From NCBI GenBank assembly GCA_026387915.1, contig JAPLKS010000013.1:62001-126000 (forward strand): a stretch of DNA of 64,000 bases, read 5' to 3'. The stretch is from Gemmatimonadota bacterium (GTDB lineage Bacteria > Gemmatimonadota > Gemmatimonadetes > Gemmatimonadales > Gemmatimonadaceae). Below are positions 8,911 through 20,005 of this stretch, piece by piece. A program made the position numbers and the translations under genes. Under the pieces are notes generated by a model, which ran no database searches, had not been told where the DNA came from, and saw only the letters and a list, made by a program, of their open reading frames with translations. Position 1 is the first letter of the stretch. Every line of letters starts with the position of its first letter.

Positions 8911-10176
8911 CTAAAAGAAGTCCTGCAGCCAGACCTTAAACCGGTTCGCCATCCCGTCGAAGGTGGGGGTCGACGCGGACATCGAGAGGCGGCGGCCCTT
9001 GCCGGAGCTGTTGCCAAGCGCCACGCGGTGAGCACCGTACTGCACCAGCCCAACGACCGTCGAAAAACGGGGGGCCTGCACGCTGTCAGCCAAGCCGCCA
9101 AGGAACTCGCCTGGCTCACCCACGCGGGCCCCCGTGCCGAAAATGTCGCTCGCCAGCTCGCCCGTGCCAGGCTGAGCGGCGGCGCCACCGGTTACCACGA
9201 CGCCCGCCGCGAGCTTCTTGATGTAGCCGGCGGCCTCGACGTCGCGCATCACCAACTCAAAAATCTCGGCCGTGCGCTGATGAATGATGTGCGCCAGCAG
9301 TTCGCGCGGGATTTGGCGATCCCCCTGCGCAATCGTGCTCGGCAGCTTGATCACTTCGGAGTGGTCGATCATCGGCTCATACGCGCAGCCGTACGCCTCC
9401 TTCAGTCGTTCGGCGTCGGCCTGCGTCACACCCAGCCCATGCACCACATCGGACGTGACATTGTTGCCGCCGTACGGAATAGTGCCGAGGTGGCGGATTT
9501 TCCCTTCGTGAAAAACGGCAATGTCCGTGGTCCCCGCCCCCATCTCGACGAGGCAGACGCCAAGTTCTTTTTCGTCTTCGGTGAGCACGCTGAGCGCGCT
9601 CGCCAACGGCTCGAGCACGAGCTCGCCCACTTTGTATCCACTCTTCTCCACGGCTTTCCGCAGATTCATGGCCGGGCTCGAGCCAATCGTGACGAGGTAC
9701 ATCTCCGTCTCGAGGCGCGTGCCGATCATGCCGAGGGGATCGCGAATGCCAATGTTTTTATCGACGGTGTATTCCTGCGGAATCGCGTGAATGAGTTCGC
9801 GATCCTGCGGAATGGCCTGCGCCCGTGCCACGGCGTTGGCGCGTTCGACGTCGGCGCGGCTGATTTCAGCGCCATTCACCGAGGCAATGCCGCGCGAGGT
9901 CATGGCCTGCATGTGTGCGCCCGAGATGCCCGCGTACAGCGTGGGGACGCTCACCCCTGCCATCCGCTCGGCATCCTGCATGGCCTTGGTAATCGAACGG
10001 GTCGTTTCGTCGATGTCCGCCACAACGCCACGGCGAAGGCCGGTGGTGCGGGCTTGGCCGACGCCGAGAATGTTCAGCGTAGGATGCTTGGGCAGGTCGC
10101 CAACAACTTCCGCGATGACCGCTGTGGTCTTCGCGGAACCGATGTCGAGGCCAGCTACGAGGCGATCTACATTCAT
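8911..10176 (-). CDS. ftsA: Cell division actin-like protein FtsA
   Basis: FtsA tethers FtsZ to the membrane and recruits later division proteins. The 421-residue protein has an actin-type phosphate-1 loop (VAGLDIGSAKTTAVIAEV, residues 7-24), the SHS2/1C region after about residue 80, phosphate-2 MGAGTTDIAVF near 212 and an adenosine loop VVTGGAA. It ends in the amphipathic membrane-targeting helix ANRFKVWLQDFF. Length is normal. Its ATG overlaps the ftsQ stop by four bases. Downstream, ftsZ is unusually distant (204 bases) compared with the tight spacing elsewhere in the cluster. Confidence 0.97.
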   Translation of the reverse strand: MNVDRLVAGLDIGSAKTTAVIAEVVGDLPKHPTLNILGVGQARTTGLRRGVVADIDETTRSITKAMQDAERMAGVSVPTLYAGISGAHMQAMTSRGIASVNGAEISRADVERANAVARAQAIPQDRELIHAIPQEYTVDKNIGIRDPLGMIGTRLETEMYLVTIGSSPAMNLRKAVEKSGYKVGELVLEPLASALSVLTEDEKELGVCLVEMGAGTTDIAVFHEGKIRHLGTIPYGGNNVTSDVVHGLGVTQADAERLKEAYGCAYEPMIDHSEVIKLPSTIAQGDRQIPRELLAHIIHQRTAEIFELVMRDVEAAGYIKKLAAGVVVTGGAAAQPGTGELASDIFGTGARVGEPGEFLGGLADSVQAPRFSTVVGLVQYGAHRVALGNSSGKGRRLSMSASTPTFDGMANRFKVWLQDFF

Positions 10177-10913
10177 GGGAGTCGCACGATGACTTGGTCG
10201 CGGTAACGAAGGTCGAGTTCGGTCGCACGCACCTGACGGTGCACGAGGTCCTGCTCGACGGGCAGAAGATCGCTCAGACGTTCCACCGAAATATCGGCGG
10301 CGGCCAGGATGTCGCGGAAAGCGGCCGGCGATGGCTGCGTGAACCGAAACAAGAAATCGCCGTGTGCCAACCGCCGCACCTCGCCAATGCGGGCGAACAG
10401 AGCCGGCTGCGCGCCGCGCATCTCACCGAGCACACGGAGCGCGGTTGTATCGCGCGTCGCGAGCACGGGCAGATCCACGTCGACCGCTGCAGGATTCACA
10501 GGAAGGGATCTTCCCGTCGCATCCACGGCAACGAGCCCCGCCGCTGCCTGCACCAGCGCAACGGGCAAGTTCTCTGTCACCTTGACCACGAGCGTTCCCG
10601 GCAACCGCCGCACAATGCGCACGTCGCGCACCGACGGATGTCCCCGGACCCGCTGTTCCCACGGCGCCAGATCGTCCCAAATGGACGCGCTGGTGTCGGC
10701 CCTCAATCGCGAAACGATCTCATCGGGGCTGACGTAACGCGTTCCCTCGATCTCCACGCGCCGCACCTTGAAGAACGACAGGCGCTGCAACGCGCTCCGC
10801 CCCCACCACGGGCTCGACACGAGCGCCATCCCAGCGAGCACCAACCCGATGCGGCGCAGGCGCCGACGCCAGCCCCCCGGGGCGCGCTCGCCCTCGGCGG
10901 ACGCCTGACTCAT
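10173..10913 (-). CDS. ftsQ: Cell division protein FtsQ
   Basis: FtsQ is a bitopic divisome protein linking FtsL/FtsB-type subunits to FtsA and FtsW. The 246-residue protein has a short basic cytoplasmic tail, a membrane segment (about 23-40), the POTRA domain (FFKVRRVEIEGTRYVSPDEI, about 48-67, onward to 120) and a beta FtsQ domain. The open frame extends 48 codons upstream inside murC. I chose the ATG at 10913 because it forms an ATGA overlap with the murC stop, the junction style used throughout this cluster. No murB or ddl lies between murC and ftsQ. Confidence 0.92.
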   Translation of the reverse strand: MSQASAEGERAPGGWRRRLRRIGLVLAGMALVSSPWWGRSALQRLSFFKVRRVEIEGTRYVSPDEIVSRLRADTSASIWDDLAPWEQRVRGHPSVRDVRIVRRLPGTLVVKVTENLPVALVQAAAGLVAVDATGRSLPVNPAAVDVDLPVLATRDTTALRVLGEMRGAQPALFARIGEVRRLAHGDFLFRFTQPSPAAFRDILAAADISVERLSDLLPVEQDLVHRQVRATELDLRYRDQVIVRLP

Positions 10914-12301
10914 CGAGCCGTGCCCTGCGCGCGAAGAAGGGCGAGCAGTTCCGGGCCAGTGTGGGTCACGTCGCCGGCGCCCACCGTCAACACCAGATCG
11001 CCGGCGCGCACTGTGTGGCTCAGCGCTTCGGCCATCGCGTCCCGCGCGCCGGTCCACGACGGGGTCTTCCCCGCCAGCGCCATCGCGTCCGAAATCAACG
11101 CACTCGTCACGCGCACAATCGGTTGTTCCCGCGCCGGATAAATGTCCGAGAGAAAGACCACGTCGGCCGCACCGAGCGCCGTGGCGAACTCTGGGGCAAA
11201 GTCGCGTGTGCGCGAGAACAGGTGCGGCTGGAAGGCCACCACCAGTCGGCGATCGGCGTAGGCCGCGCGGGCCGCTTGAATGGTGGCGCGAATTTCGGTG
11301 GGGTGATGCGCATAATCGTCCACAATCAGCACGCCCGCCGCCTCGCCAACTCGCGTGAAGCGCCGCTCTGCGCCAACGAACCGTGCGAGCCCTTCCCCCA
11401 TCAGCGGCACCGTCATGCCGTAGGTCCCGAGTCCCACCGCCAACGCGGCCAAGGCATTGAGCACGTTGTGCGTGCCCGGCACGCCGAGGGTCACGGGGCC
11501 GAGGACCTTGCCATCAAAGACGACGGTGAACTTGGTGCTGCCGTTGACCCATTCGACGTCGCGCGCCATCAGACGTGCGTCGCGGCTTTCGATGCCGTAG
11601 CGCACGACTTCCGCGGACGCCGGCGTGGCCAAGGCATTCGCGTGTACGTCATCGGCACAAATGGCAATCCATCGGGCGCCGCTCACATACTGGCCGAACG
11701 CGTCGGTGATGTCGGTGAGGTCGCGGTAAATATCGAGGTGGTCGGCTTCAATGTTCGTGACGACCGCCACGTCGGGCTTGAGCGCGAGAAACGAACGATC
11801 ATACTCATCGGCCTCAACGACAAAGACTTTATCATTGCCGGTGCTGAGGTTGCCGCCCCACGCCGTCACGCGGGCACCCACCACGCCAGTGGCATCCACA
11901 CCGCCGGCCTTGAGCGCTTCGGTGGTCATCACGGTGGTGGTGCTCTTGCCATGCGTGCCGGCAATGCCAATGAGCTGACCGCCTGCGGTAGCTTCAGCGA
12001 GCGCTTCCGCGCGTCGGATCACAGGAATACCGAGCGCACGAGCGCGCTCGAGCTCCGGGTGCATTTTGGGAATCGCGCTCGACACCACCAAGGCGCGATG
12101 GCCATCCACGTGCGCCGCATCGTGTCCGTGCGATACGGCGAGCCCGAGTCGCGTGAGGTCTTCGGCGCCGCCTGGATTCTGGTCACAACCGGTGACCGTT
12201 GCGCCGCGCCGCGCGCAGAGCTCAGCGAGTGCGCTCATCCCTGCACCAGCAATGCCAACGAAGTGAATGGGGCGAGGGTCAATCGGATCGATCAGCGGCA
12301 T
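10910..12301 (-). CDS. murC: UDP-N-acetylmuramate--L-alanine ligase MurC
   Basis: MurC adds L-alanine to UDP-MurNAc in the cytoplasm, the first step of stem-peptide assembly. The 463-residue protein has a Rossmann start (FVGIAGAGMSALAELCARRG, about 14-33), the Mur ligase P-loop GTHGKSTT (115-122), EADEYDRSFL near residue 165 and the DDYAHHPTEI motif characteristic of MurC near residue 333. Length matches the family. It is 12 bases downstream of murG and overlaps ftsQ. Confidence 0.97.
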   Translation of the reverse strand: MPLIDPIDPRPIHFVGIAGAGMSALAELCARRGATVTGCDQNPGGAEDLTRLGLAVSHGHDAAHVDGHRALVVSSAIPKMHPELERARALGIPVIRRAEALAEATAGGQLIGIAGTHGKSTTTVMTTEALKAGGVDATGVVGARVTAWGGNLSTGNDKVFVVEADEYDRSFLALKPDVAVVTNIEADHLDIYRDLTDITDAFGQYVSGARWIAICADDVHANALATPASAEVVRYGIESRDARLMARDVEWVNGSTKFTVVFDGKVLGPVTLGVPGTHNVLNALAALAVGLGTYGMTVPLMGEGLARFVGAERRFTRVGEAAGVLIVDDYAHHPTEIRATIQAARAAYADRRLVVAFQPHLFSRTRDFAPEFATALGAADVVFLSDIYPAREQPIVRVTSALISDAMALAGKTPSWTGARDAMAEALSHTVRAGDLVLTVGAGDVTHTGPELLALLRAQGTAR

Positions 12302-12313
12302 GGTCGGTGGGGT

Positions 12314-13420
12314 TCAGGCCGCACCGGCAGTGCCGGCGCGCATGACGTGAAGAATGTGTTGCGCAATTTCAACAGCCGCGTGCGGCCGCGCACGAGCGGC
12401 GGCACTCGCGGCCAGCGCCGCGAGACGCGCGGGCGAGTCGAGCAGACTGCGCACCGTCGCATCCAGTTGCTCAGCCGAGAGGTCGCGCTGCGCGAGATGC
12501 AGCGCGGCGCCCGAGCGTTCGAGCGCCACGGCATTCGACGTTTGGTGATCCTGAGCGGCCGTCGGCAATGGACAGATGATCATAGGCACGCCCCACGCGC
12601 ACAACTCGGACGTGCCCATCATCCCCCCGCGCACAAAGGCCACGTCGCTCGCGGCGTAGGCATCGGCAATCGGCGAGAGATAGGGCACCACCTTCACGTC
12701 GGCGCGATCATACTGGCTGTACGCGTCGTACTGCGCTTTGCCGGTCGCCCAGATGACGCAGAGTTGCTTAGGAAGCCCACGCTCCACCCAGGCAGCCACC
12801 GCTTGATTGAGCGCACGCGCCCCTTGGCTGCCGCCGAACACGAGCAACACCCGCGCGTTCGATGGAAAACCCCAGCGCGCTCGCGCGACGGCGCGGTCTT
12901 GGCGAATGTCGGGCGGCGGCTCAATGGGATTTCCCGTGTCGCGATACTGGCACCCGCCATGGGGGAGGTACGACTCCGCTTCAGGAAAGCCGAGATACGC
13001 CTCCGTCGCAATGCGACAGAACATGCGCGCGGTCAGCCCTGGATGGCTATCGCCAATGTGTTGCACCACCGGCACGCCGCGCGACCAAGCCCACGCAAGT
13101 GCGGCACCGCTGGCGTACCCGCCGGTGCCAATCACGACGCGCGGCGACAGGGCCCGTCCGAGTGTGCCCATCGCGCCCCACGCGCTCACGGCCCCGCGCA
13201 CCGTTCGCCAGTTGCGCCAGAACTTTGGGCGATAGAGCGGATGCAGGTCGAGGAGCGTGTGCGCGAACTCTGTTTGCGGGAGTACGTCGCGCTCAATGCC
13301 GCGGTGTGCGCCCACGAAGTGCGGCACCACCGACGGGTCGAGTCGTACGAGAGCCCGCGCAATCGCGAGCCCAGGATACAGATGTCCGCCGGTGCCACCA
13401 CCGGCGACGATCACGTTCAC
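12314..13420 (-). CDS. murG: Lipid II synthase MurG
   Basis: MurG transfers GlcNAc from UDP-GlcNAc to lipid I at the inner face of the membrane. The 368-residue GT-B protein starts VNVIVAGGGTGGHLYPGLAI with the family GGGTGGH loop, has GTGGYASG near residue 94 and a second-domain VFGGSQGARALNQ near residue 190. The open frame continues 108 codons upstream inside ftsW. The GTG at 13420 is the true start because it gives a GTGA overlap with the ftsW stop and begins exactly at the conserved beta strand. Confidence 0.96.
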   Translation of the reverse strand: MNVIVAGGGTGGHLYPGLAIARALVRLDPSVVPHFVGAHRGIERDVLPQTEFAHTLLDLHPLYRPKFWRNWRTVRGAVSAWGAMGTLGRALSPRVVIGTGGYASGAALAWAWSRGVPVVQHIGDSHPGLTARMFCRIATEAYLGFPEAESYLPHGGCQYRDTGNPIEPPPDIRQDRAVARARWGFPSNARVLLVFGGSQGARALNQAVAAWVERGLPKQLCVIWATGKAQYDAYSQYDRADVKVVPYLSPIADAYAASDVAFVRGGMMGTSELCAWGVPMIICPLPTAAQDHQTSNAVALERSGAALHLAQRDLSAEQLDATVRSLLDSPARLAALAASAAARARPHAAVEIAQHILHVMRAGTAGAA

Positions 13421-14607
13421 CGGCTTCCTCCAAACGGATCCGAGGCGCGATCGCCAATCACCCGTTCCGGCTGGCTCCCGATATTCACGAGAATCCCCGT
13501 CATCAAAAACGACAGGATCAAGTTGGAGCGACCGTACGAAATGAACGGAAGCGTGAGCCCTGTGGTCGGCAGCAATCCCGTAACCACGCCAATGTGCAAA
13601 TAGGCCGTGACGAGCATCGTCACGGTGATGCCGATGGCCACGAGCTGTTGATAGGTGGACCGCGCCTGACGAGCGATGCGAAAACCGAGCCACCCCCACA
13701 GGGCGTACACGGCAATGAGCGCCGCGATGCCAACAAAGCCCCACTCCTCACCAATGCTGCCGCCAATAAAGTCATCGTACGACAGCGGAAGGAACCCATG
13801 TTGCTGACGCCCTTCACCAAAGCCGGCGCCAAACCACCCACCCGACCCTACAGCAATGAGCGACTGATCGAGCTGATAGTTCACCTTAGCGTGCGCTTGC
13901 CCCGCCATGTCGGCAAAGCCGAGGATGCGCTCCATCACGTATTGCAGGCGCTGTGTCTCGCGCAGGAGCACCGGCGAGATCACGACGCCGAGGAACACAA
14001 AGTGCCCGACGCGCGCACCGGCGGCAAACACGATGATCCCCATCTGCAACAGGTAGAACAGCACCGTCGACAGATCAGGCTCGAGCGCGGCGGTGATGGC
14101 GAGGGCGCCAATCACCACAAGAATGGGCAACAAGCCCTTGGTGAGTCGGCGCAGCTGATCGCCCTTCTTCACCACAAGCATCGCCGTCCACACGATCACC
14201 GCCAGCTTCGCGAACTCCGAGGGCTGCACCGAGCCGTGAAACAAGTACCGGCGCGCGCCAAGAATCGGCGGCGCAATGAATTTCGTAAAAGGGAGCACCG
14301 TCAGGAGCATGAGGAAAAGCGCGAGCCCCATCACCCACCAGGCGTATTTGCTCCAGAGCTCCGCGTCCAACTTGGCAGCGACCGCAAAGACAATCACCCC
14401 TACGCCAATTCCGGAGAGCTGCTTGAGCAGGAAGTATGCGCTCCCCTTGCCCTCTTGCGTCGCCTCAAAAGCGCTCGCGCTATAGAGCGTGGCCAAGCCA
14501 AAGGCGAGCAGGAGCGCGGTGACGATAATCAGCCCGCGCGCATCGAGGCCGATACGCCAGCGGTCGCGTACGGCGCCGCCAGCCATCGGCAGCGCTGCCG
14601 TGGTCAT
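13417..14607 (-). CDS. ftsW: Lipid II polymerase FtsW (SEDS family)
   Basis: FtsW is the septal peptidoglycan glycosyltransferase that works with the class B PBP FtsI. The 396-residue polytopic protein has about ten membrane segments. SEDS motifs include the PSEFAKLA segment (near residue 132), EPDLSTVLFYL (near 180), GEGRQQHGFLPLSYDDFI (near 275) and PTTGLTLPFISYGRSNL (near 352). The C-terminal tail is short. It overlaps murD by ATGA and murG by GTGA. Context within dcw, next to murG, favours FtsW over RodA or SpoVE. Confidence 0.95.
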   Translation of the reverse strand: MTTAALPMAGGAVRDRWRIGLDARGLIIVTALLLAFGLATLYSASAFEATQEGKGSAYFLLKQLSGIGVGVIVFAVAAKLDAELWSKYAWWVMGLALFLMLLTVLPFTKFIAPPILGARRYLFHGSVQPSEFAKLAVIVWTAMLVVKKGDQLRRLTKGLLPILVVIGALAITAALEPDLSTVLFYLLQMGIIVFAAGARVGHFVFLGVVISPVLLRETQRLQYVMERILGFADMAGQAHAKVNYQLDQSLIAVGSGGWFGAGFGEGRQQHGFLPLSYDDFIGGSIGEEWGFVGIAALIAVYALWGWLGFRIARQARSTYQQLVAIGITVTMLVTAYLHIGVVTGLLPTTGLTLPFISYGRSNLILSFLMTGILVNIGSQPERVIGDRASDPFGGSR

Positions 14608-16018
14608 ACGCTCGTGACGCGGCGCCGGAACTCGGCGCCGCGCTCTTCGTAGTTGGTGAACATATCGAAACTCGAACAGGCAGGAGACAGCAACACCGCG
14701 TCGCCCGGCTGGGCCAACGCGCGTGCGCGACGCATCACATCCTCAAAGGACGATTCGATCCGCTCCAGCGGCACGTGGCCGCCCAAGTCGGCTGCGATGA
14801 GCGCCGCCGACTCCCCATAGGCAATCACGGCCCGAGCGTGGCGCGAGAGCCCGTCGAGAAGCCCCGTATACGGTTCTCCTTTGTGCCGACCGCCCAACAG
14901 CACCACCGTCGGACGGGTCATGCCATCCAGCGCCACGCGCGTGGACGCCACATTAGTCGCTTTGGAATCGTTGATCCAGAGCACGCCGTCGCGTTCCGCC
15001 ACAATCTCAAGGCGGTGGGGCATGCCGCGAAAGGCGCGCACGCCGCTCACCAGACGCGCCAAGGCGTCGGGCGTCGCGTGGGCTGGGTCGGCAACAGCGA
15101 CTGCCAGCACGGCCGCCAGCACGTTTGCCACGTTGTGGTCGCCGAGGAGCGGAATGTCCGCACGACTCAAGAGATCGTGCCCTAAGACCGTCCATCGGTC
15201 GGCATGCACAGCCGGAGCAGCAGACGGGACTAAGTTCCCGACGCTCGCCGTACCCGCCGTGCCACCAATACCCAGCGTACCGGGACGAAGCGAAAACGTA
15301 TACCGCGTGCCCGCAATGCCAGCCGTCCGCCGCATCACCTCGGCGTCATCGCCATTCACCACCCAACGGCTCGCCGGCGTGGCGCGCGCGAACAGTCGCA
15401 TTTTGTCGGCGTAATAGTCGTCGATCGCGTCATACCGATCGAGATGGTCGGGGGCGAGGTTCGTGAGCACACCGACGGCCGGTGCGAGACTCGGCGTGTC
15501 GTGCAGTTGAAAACTCGAGAGCTCCAGCGCCACCCATGCGGGCGGCGCCGCACGCAGCGCCACCTCCGACAACGGCGTGCCAATATTCCCCGCCGCCACC
15601 GCATCCACCCCGAGTGAGCGGAGCAGCTGCTCAATCAGCGCCGTCACCGTGGTTTTGCCATTGGTGCCGGTCACCGCAATGCATCGGGTGGTTGGCAGAA
15701 AACTCAGCGCCACTTCAACTTCGCTCACAATCGGCACGCCGTGCGCTGCGGCCGTCACGAGGGGCGGCGCCTTGGGCGACACACCGGGACTCGTCACAAC
15801 CAGTACGGCACGCGCAATGCGCTCGAGATCGTGGGCGCCAGCGGTGGTGGCAATCCCCAGCGCGTTGAGTGAATTGGCGACGGCGGCTACAGCCGCGTCG
15901 GAACTTCCGTCCGACGCATACACACGCGCCCCTTCGCGAGCCAAGAGCCGCGACACCGCTTGGCCACTTCGGCCAAGGCCGAGGACCGCGACTTCGCCGC
16001 GACCGAGGAGTTCGCGAA

Positions 16019-16022
<4 letters not shown>
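14604..16022 (-). CDS. murD: UDP-N-acetylmuramoylalanine--D-glutamate ligase MurD
   Basis: MurD adds D-glutamate to UDP-MurNAc-L-Ala. The 472-residue protein begins with a Rossmann-like VAVLGLGRSGQAVSRLLAREG segment. It then has the P-loop VTGTNGKTTVTALIE, LELSSFQL, LNLAPDHLDRY-type TNLAPDHLDRYDAI, and the late NDSKATN and LLGGRHKGEPY motifs of MurD. The frame remains open 28 codons upstream. The GTG at 16022 is preferred because it overlaps the mraY stop as GTGA and starts just before the conserved fold. Confidence 0.95.
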
Positions 16023-17161
<1,139 letters not shown>

Positions 17162-17162
17162 C

Positions 17163-18527
17163 CTAGGCGGGGTTGGTGGCCCACGTGGACAGATACGGCA
17201 CGAGACGTTCGAGACGCACGCCCCTCGATGCCTTCAACAGAATCACCGCATCGCGCGCGAGGCGCGGCGCGAGTTGCGGCCACAAGTCATCCACATCCTG
17301 CGCAATCAGGACGCGCGGATCGCGTGGGGCGAGTGCCGCGAGCGCCGGACCGAACTCGCCGATCCCCGCCACGACATCCGCGCCAGAGTCGAGCGCCGCG
17401 GCCGCGATCTCACGATGCGACCGCTCGGCTGCCGCGCCGAGTTCGCGCATCGTCCCGAGCACCGCCACTCGCTGGCGGACGTTCCCCACTTTGGTGAGCA
17501 ACTGAATCGCCGCGCGCGCAGACCCGGGGTTGGCGTTGTAAGCATCGTTGATGAGCAACGCGGAGCCGAGCGCCGTGATGGCCGAGCGCATTCCCGGAAG
17601 CGCGCCCACATCAATAGAAGAAATCGTCTCGGCCGATTCGGTGTCGAACAACCCGCACTCTCGCGCGAGCGCAATCGCCAGCATCGTATTCCGCAGATTG
17701 TGTTCGCCCTTGAGTGGCACGTCCACATGTGCCGCCTCGAGGTCAAGCCAGCCGCTCCCATCGGGGTGCAACCCCCACGCCGTCGCACGGACATCGCCGT
17801 CGCCGAGCCCTGCGGTCACCACGCGCGCGGCGCGTTTGCGGGCCTCCGCGACCAGCGCCTCATCCTGCGTTGGCACAATCGCGCAGGCCACACCGTCAAA
17901 CAGCGAGGCCTCTTCGCGCAGCACGCCGGCAAGATCGCCGAATCCTTCGAGATGCTCTTCCTGGACGGTGGTCACGAGCGCGATGTTCGCTTCGACAATA
18001 TCGCGCAACAGCGCAATCTCGCCTGGCATATTGGTGCCCACTTCAATCACCGCGACGTCGGCGTCATCCGGCACCGAGAGCAACGTCAGCGGCACGCCAA
18101 TCTGGTTGTTCAAGTTGCCCTGCGTGGCATGCACCTGCAGCCGAGCCGCGAGTGCGGCGCGCACAAGTTCTTTGGTGCTCGTCTTGCCATTGGAACCGCC
18201 CACCGCGATCACCGTGCGTCCCCATGCACGTCGCCGATAGCGTCCCAGCAGCCCGAGCGCGTGCAAGGTGTCGTCCACCACATACACCGGCACACCCAGC
18301 CCCTTGGCGCGACTCCCGTCGTTCACGACCACGGCCACCGCACCCTGCGCCACCGCGTGCTGCAGAAAGTCGTGGCCATCAAACGTCTCGCCGCGCAGCG
18401 CCACGAACACGTCGCCCGCGCCAACTGAGCGCGTGTCGGTCGAGATGGCCCGCACGGCGTGCGGTGACGACGGACCGCCGCCGAGTGCATCCGCCACCCG
18501 CTCAAGTGTCCAAAATGCAACGGTCAT
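17163..18527 (-). CDS. murF: UDP-MurNAc-tripeptide D-Ala-D-Ala ligase MurF
   Basis: MurF adds D-Ala-D-Ala to complete the UDP-MurNAc-pentapeptide. The 454-residue protein has the N-terminal DTRSVGAGDVFVALRGE uridine-binding region (near 31-47), VIAVGGSNGKTSTKELV P-loop (near 105-121), NLNNQIGVPLTLL (near 139), and INDAYNANPGSARAAI typical of MurF (near 316). The start overlaps the murE stop by four bases. No ddl gene is visible in the window, so D-Ala-D-Ala is made from elsewhere. Confidence 0.97.
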   Translation of the reverse strand: MTVAFWTLERVADALGGGPSSPHAVRAISTDTRSVGAGDVFVALRGETFDGHDFLQHAVAQGAVAVVVNDGSRAKGLGVPVYVVDDTLHALGLLGRYRRRAWGRTVIAVGGSNGKTSTKELVRAALAARLQVHATQGNLNNQIGVPLTLLSVPDDADVAVIEVGTNMPGEIALLRDIVEANIALVTTVQEEHLEGFGDLAGVLREEASLFDGVACAIVPTQDEALVAEARKRAARVVTAGLGDGDVRATAWGLHPDGSGWLDLEAAHVDVPLKGEHNLRNTMLAIALARECGLFDTESAETISSIDVGALPGMRSAITALGSALLINDAYNANPGSARAAIQLLTKVGNVRQRVAVLGTMRELGAAAERSHREIAAAALDSGADVVAGIGEFGPALAALAPRDPRVLIAQDVDDLWPQLAPRLARDAVILLKASRGVRLERLVPYLSTWATNPA

Positions 18528-20005
18528 GAACGCCCCCTCGCTTTGACGCGCATTAATTCGGCGACAATCTCGAGTTCGTCAAAATGCAGCGTCTCGGTGC
18601 CACGGACCTGATAGGTCTCATGCCCCTTCCCCGCAAGCAACACCACATCGCGCGCCGGATCGGCGATCGCCAACGCGTGCGCAATGGCCGAGCGCCGATC
18701 TTCGATGCGTTCATAACTCCCAGCCGCGAGCGGCGCGACGATGTCATCGAGAATGCGCTCGGGGTCTTCCGTGCGTGGATTGTCGCTGGTCACAATCACT
18801 ACGTCGGCATGCGCCTGCGCCACCTGCGCCATCAGCGGTCGCTTGCCCCGATCACGGTCGCCACCAGCCCCGAACACCACAATCAGGCGGCCGGGGGTGA
18901 ACGGGCGCAGTGCTCGCAGCGCGCGCTCGAGTGCGTCCGGCGTGTGCGCATAGTCGCGCAACACGGTCGGCCGCTTCCCAAGGATTTCAAGTCGGCCTGG
19001 TACCTGCGGCATCAACGTCAGTCGTGCGGCGATCGTGTCGGTGTCGAGCCCGAGCGCCAACGCCGCGGCGGCCGCGGCGAGCGCGTTGTCCACGTTGAAG
19101 TCGCCGATCAATGGCAGCAACACGGCCGCCTCGCCGGTGGGCGTCTTCAAATGCCACGCACTCCCTCGCGATTGATACGCAAAGTCCACCGCGCGGACCA
19201 TCGCCGTGTCGCCGTGCCCGAACGTGAGACGCCTTGCGACGTTCCGCAACGATTGCCACGCGACGTCATCGGCGTTCGTCACGATGGTGCTGAGCGGTGC
19301 GAGCTGTTCGACCAACCGCGCCTTCGCGGCAAAGTACGCCTCCATCGTGCCGTGATAGTCGAGGTGATCGCGCGTGAGGTTGGTAAACACCGCCGCATCG
19401 AACGTGAGCCCTTCCACGCGCCGCTGATCGAGCGAGTGACTCGACACCTCCATGGCCACCGTCTTCACGCCGGCGTCCGCAAGCGCGCGCAGAATGCGCT
19501 GCAGCTCCACGGGTCCGGGCGTCGTGAGTCCGCCGCCGCCTGGCATCGGCGTGCCTTCGCTCCCAATCAACACACCGAGCGTGCCGATGCTGGCGCTGCG
19601 TGCGCTGGGCGTGTCGAGCAAATGCCGGAGCATACCAACGGTCGTCGTTTTGCCATTCGTTCCGGTCACGCCCACGAGCCGCATCCCCTTCGCCGGCTCA
19701 CCCCAGAACGCAGCCGCCGCCGCGGCGGCCGCACGACGCCCATCACGCACCACAATCGCCGGCAGCGACGTGCGCGACGCGTCCTCGACGATCGCCACCG
19801 TCGCACCCGCAGCCGCCACCGCGTCGAGGTAATCGTGTCCATCGCGCGCAGAGCCACGGACCGCCGCAAAGAGCGCCCCCGGCGCCGCCTGGCGACTATC
19901 GTCGCACACGAGGCTCACCTGCGACGGCAGCACGCCGCGTACCGACACGAGCAACCCGGCGCGTGACAACGCGCCCGTAATGAGTTCCGTGGCGACCATG
20001 CTCAC
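18524..20005 (-). CDS. murE: UDP-MurNAc-tripeptide synthetase MurE (meso-DAP adding)
   Basis: MurE adds the third residue of the stem peptide. The 493-residue protein has DDSRQAAPGALFAAVRG (near 35-51), the P-loop GTNGKTTT (115-122), MEVSSHSLDQ, TNLTRDHLDYHGTME, and DNPR at 408-411. DNPR is the motif of meso-diaminopimelate-adding MurE enzymes, so this organism very likely has meso-DAP peptidoglycan. GTG at 20005 overlaps the ftsI stop as GTGA; an ATG two codons later is an alternative. Confidence 0.96.
   Translation of the reverse strand: MSMVATELITGALSRAGLLVSVRGVLPSQVSLVCDDSRQAAPGALFAAVRGSARDGHDYLDAVAAAGATVAIVEDASRTSLPAIVVRDGRRAAAAAAAAFWGEPAKGMRLVGVTGTNGKTTTVGMLRHLLDTPSARSASIGTLGVLIGSEGTPMPGGGGLTTPGPVELQRILRALADAGVKTVAMEVSSHSLDQRRVEGLTFDAAVFTNLTRDHLDYHGTMEAYFAAKARLVEQLAPLSTIVTNADDVAWQSLRNVARRLTFGHGDTAMVRAVDFAYQSRGSAWHLKTPTGEAAVLLPLIGDFNVDNALAAAAAALALGLDTDTIAARLTLMPQVPGRLEILGKRPTVLRDYAHTPDALERALRALRPFTPGRLIVVFGAGGDRDRGKRPLMAQVAQAHADVVIVTSDNPRTEDPERILDDIVAPLAAGSYERIEDRRSAIAHALAIADPARDVVLLAGKGHETYQVRGTETLHFDELEIVAELMRVKARGRS

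Noticed and set aside
10914-11057. N-terminal extension of FtsQ
   Set aside because: These 48 codons lie inside murC in another frame and lack a membrane or signal pattern; the ATGA start at 10913 fits the cluster style.
13421-13744. 108-codon N-terminal extension of MurG
   Set aside because: Entirely inside ftsW; the GTG at 13420 begins at the conserved MurG strand.
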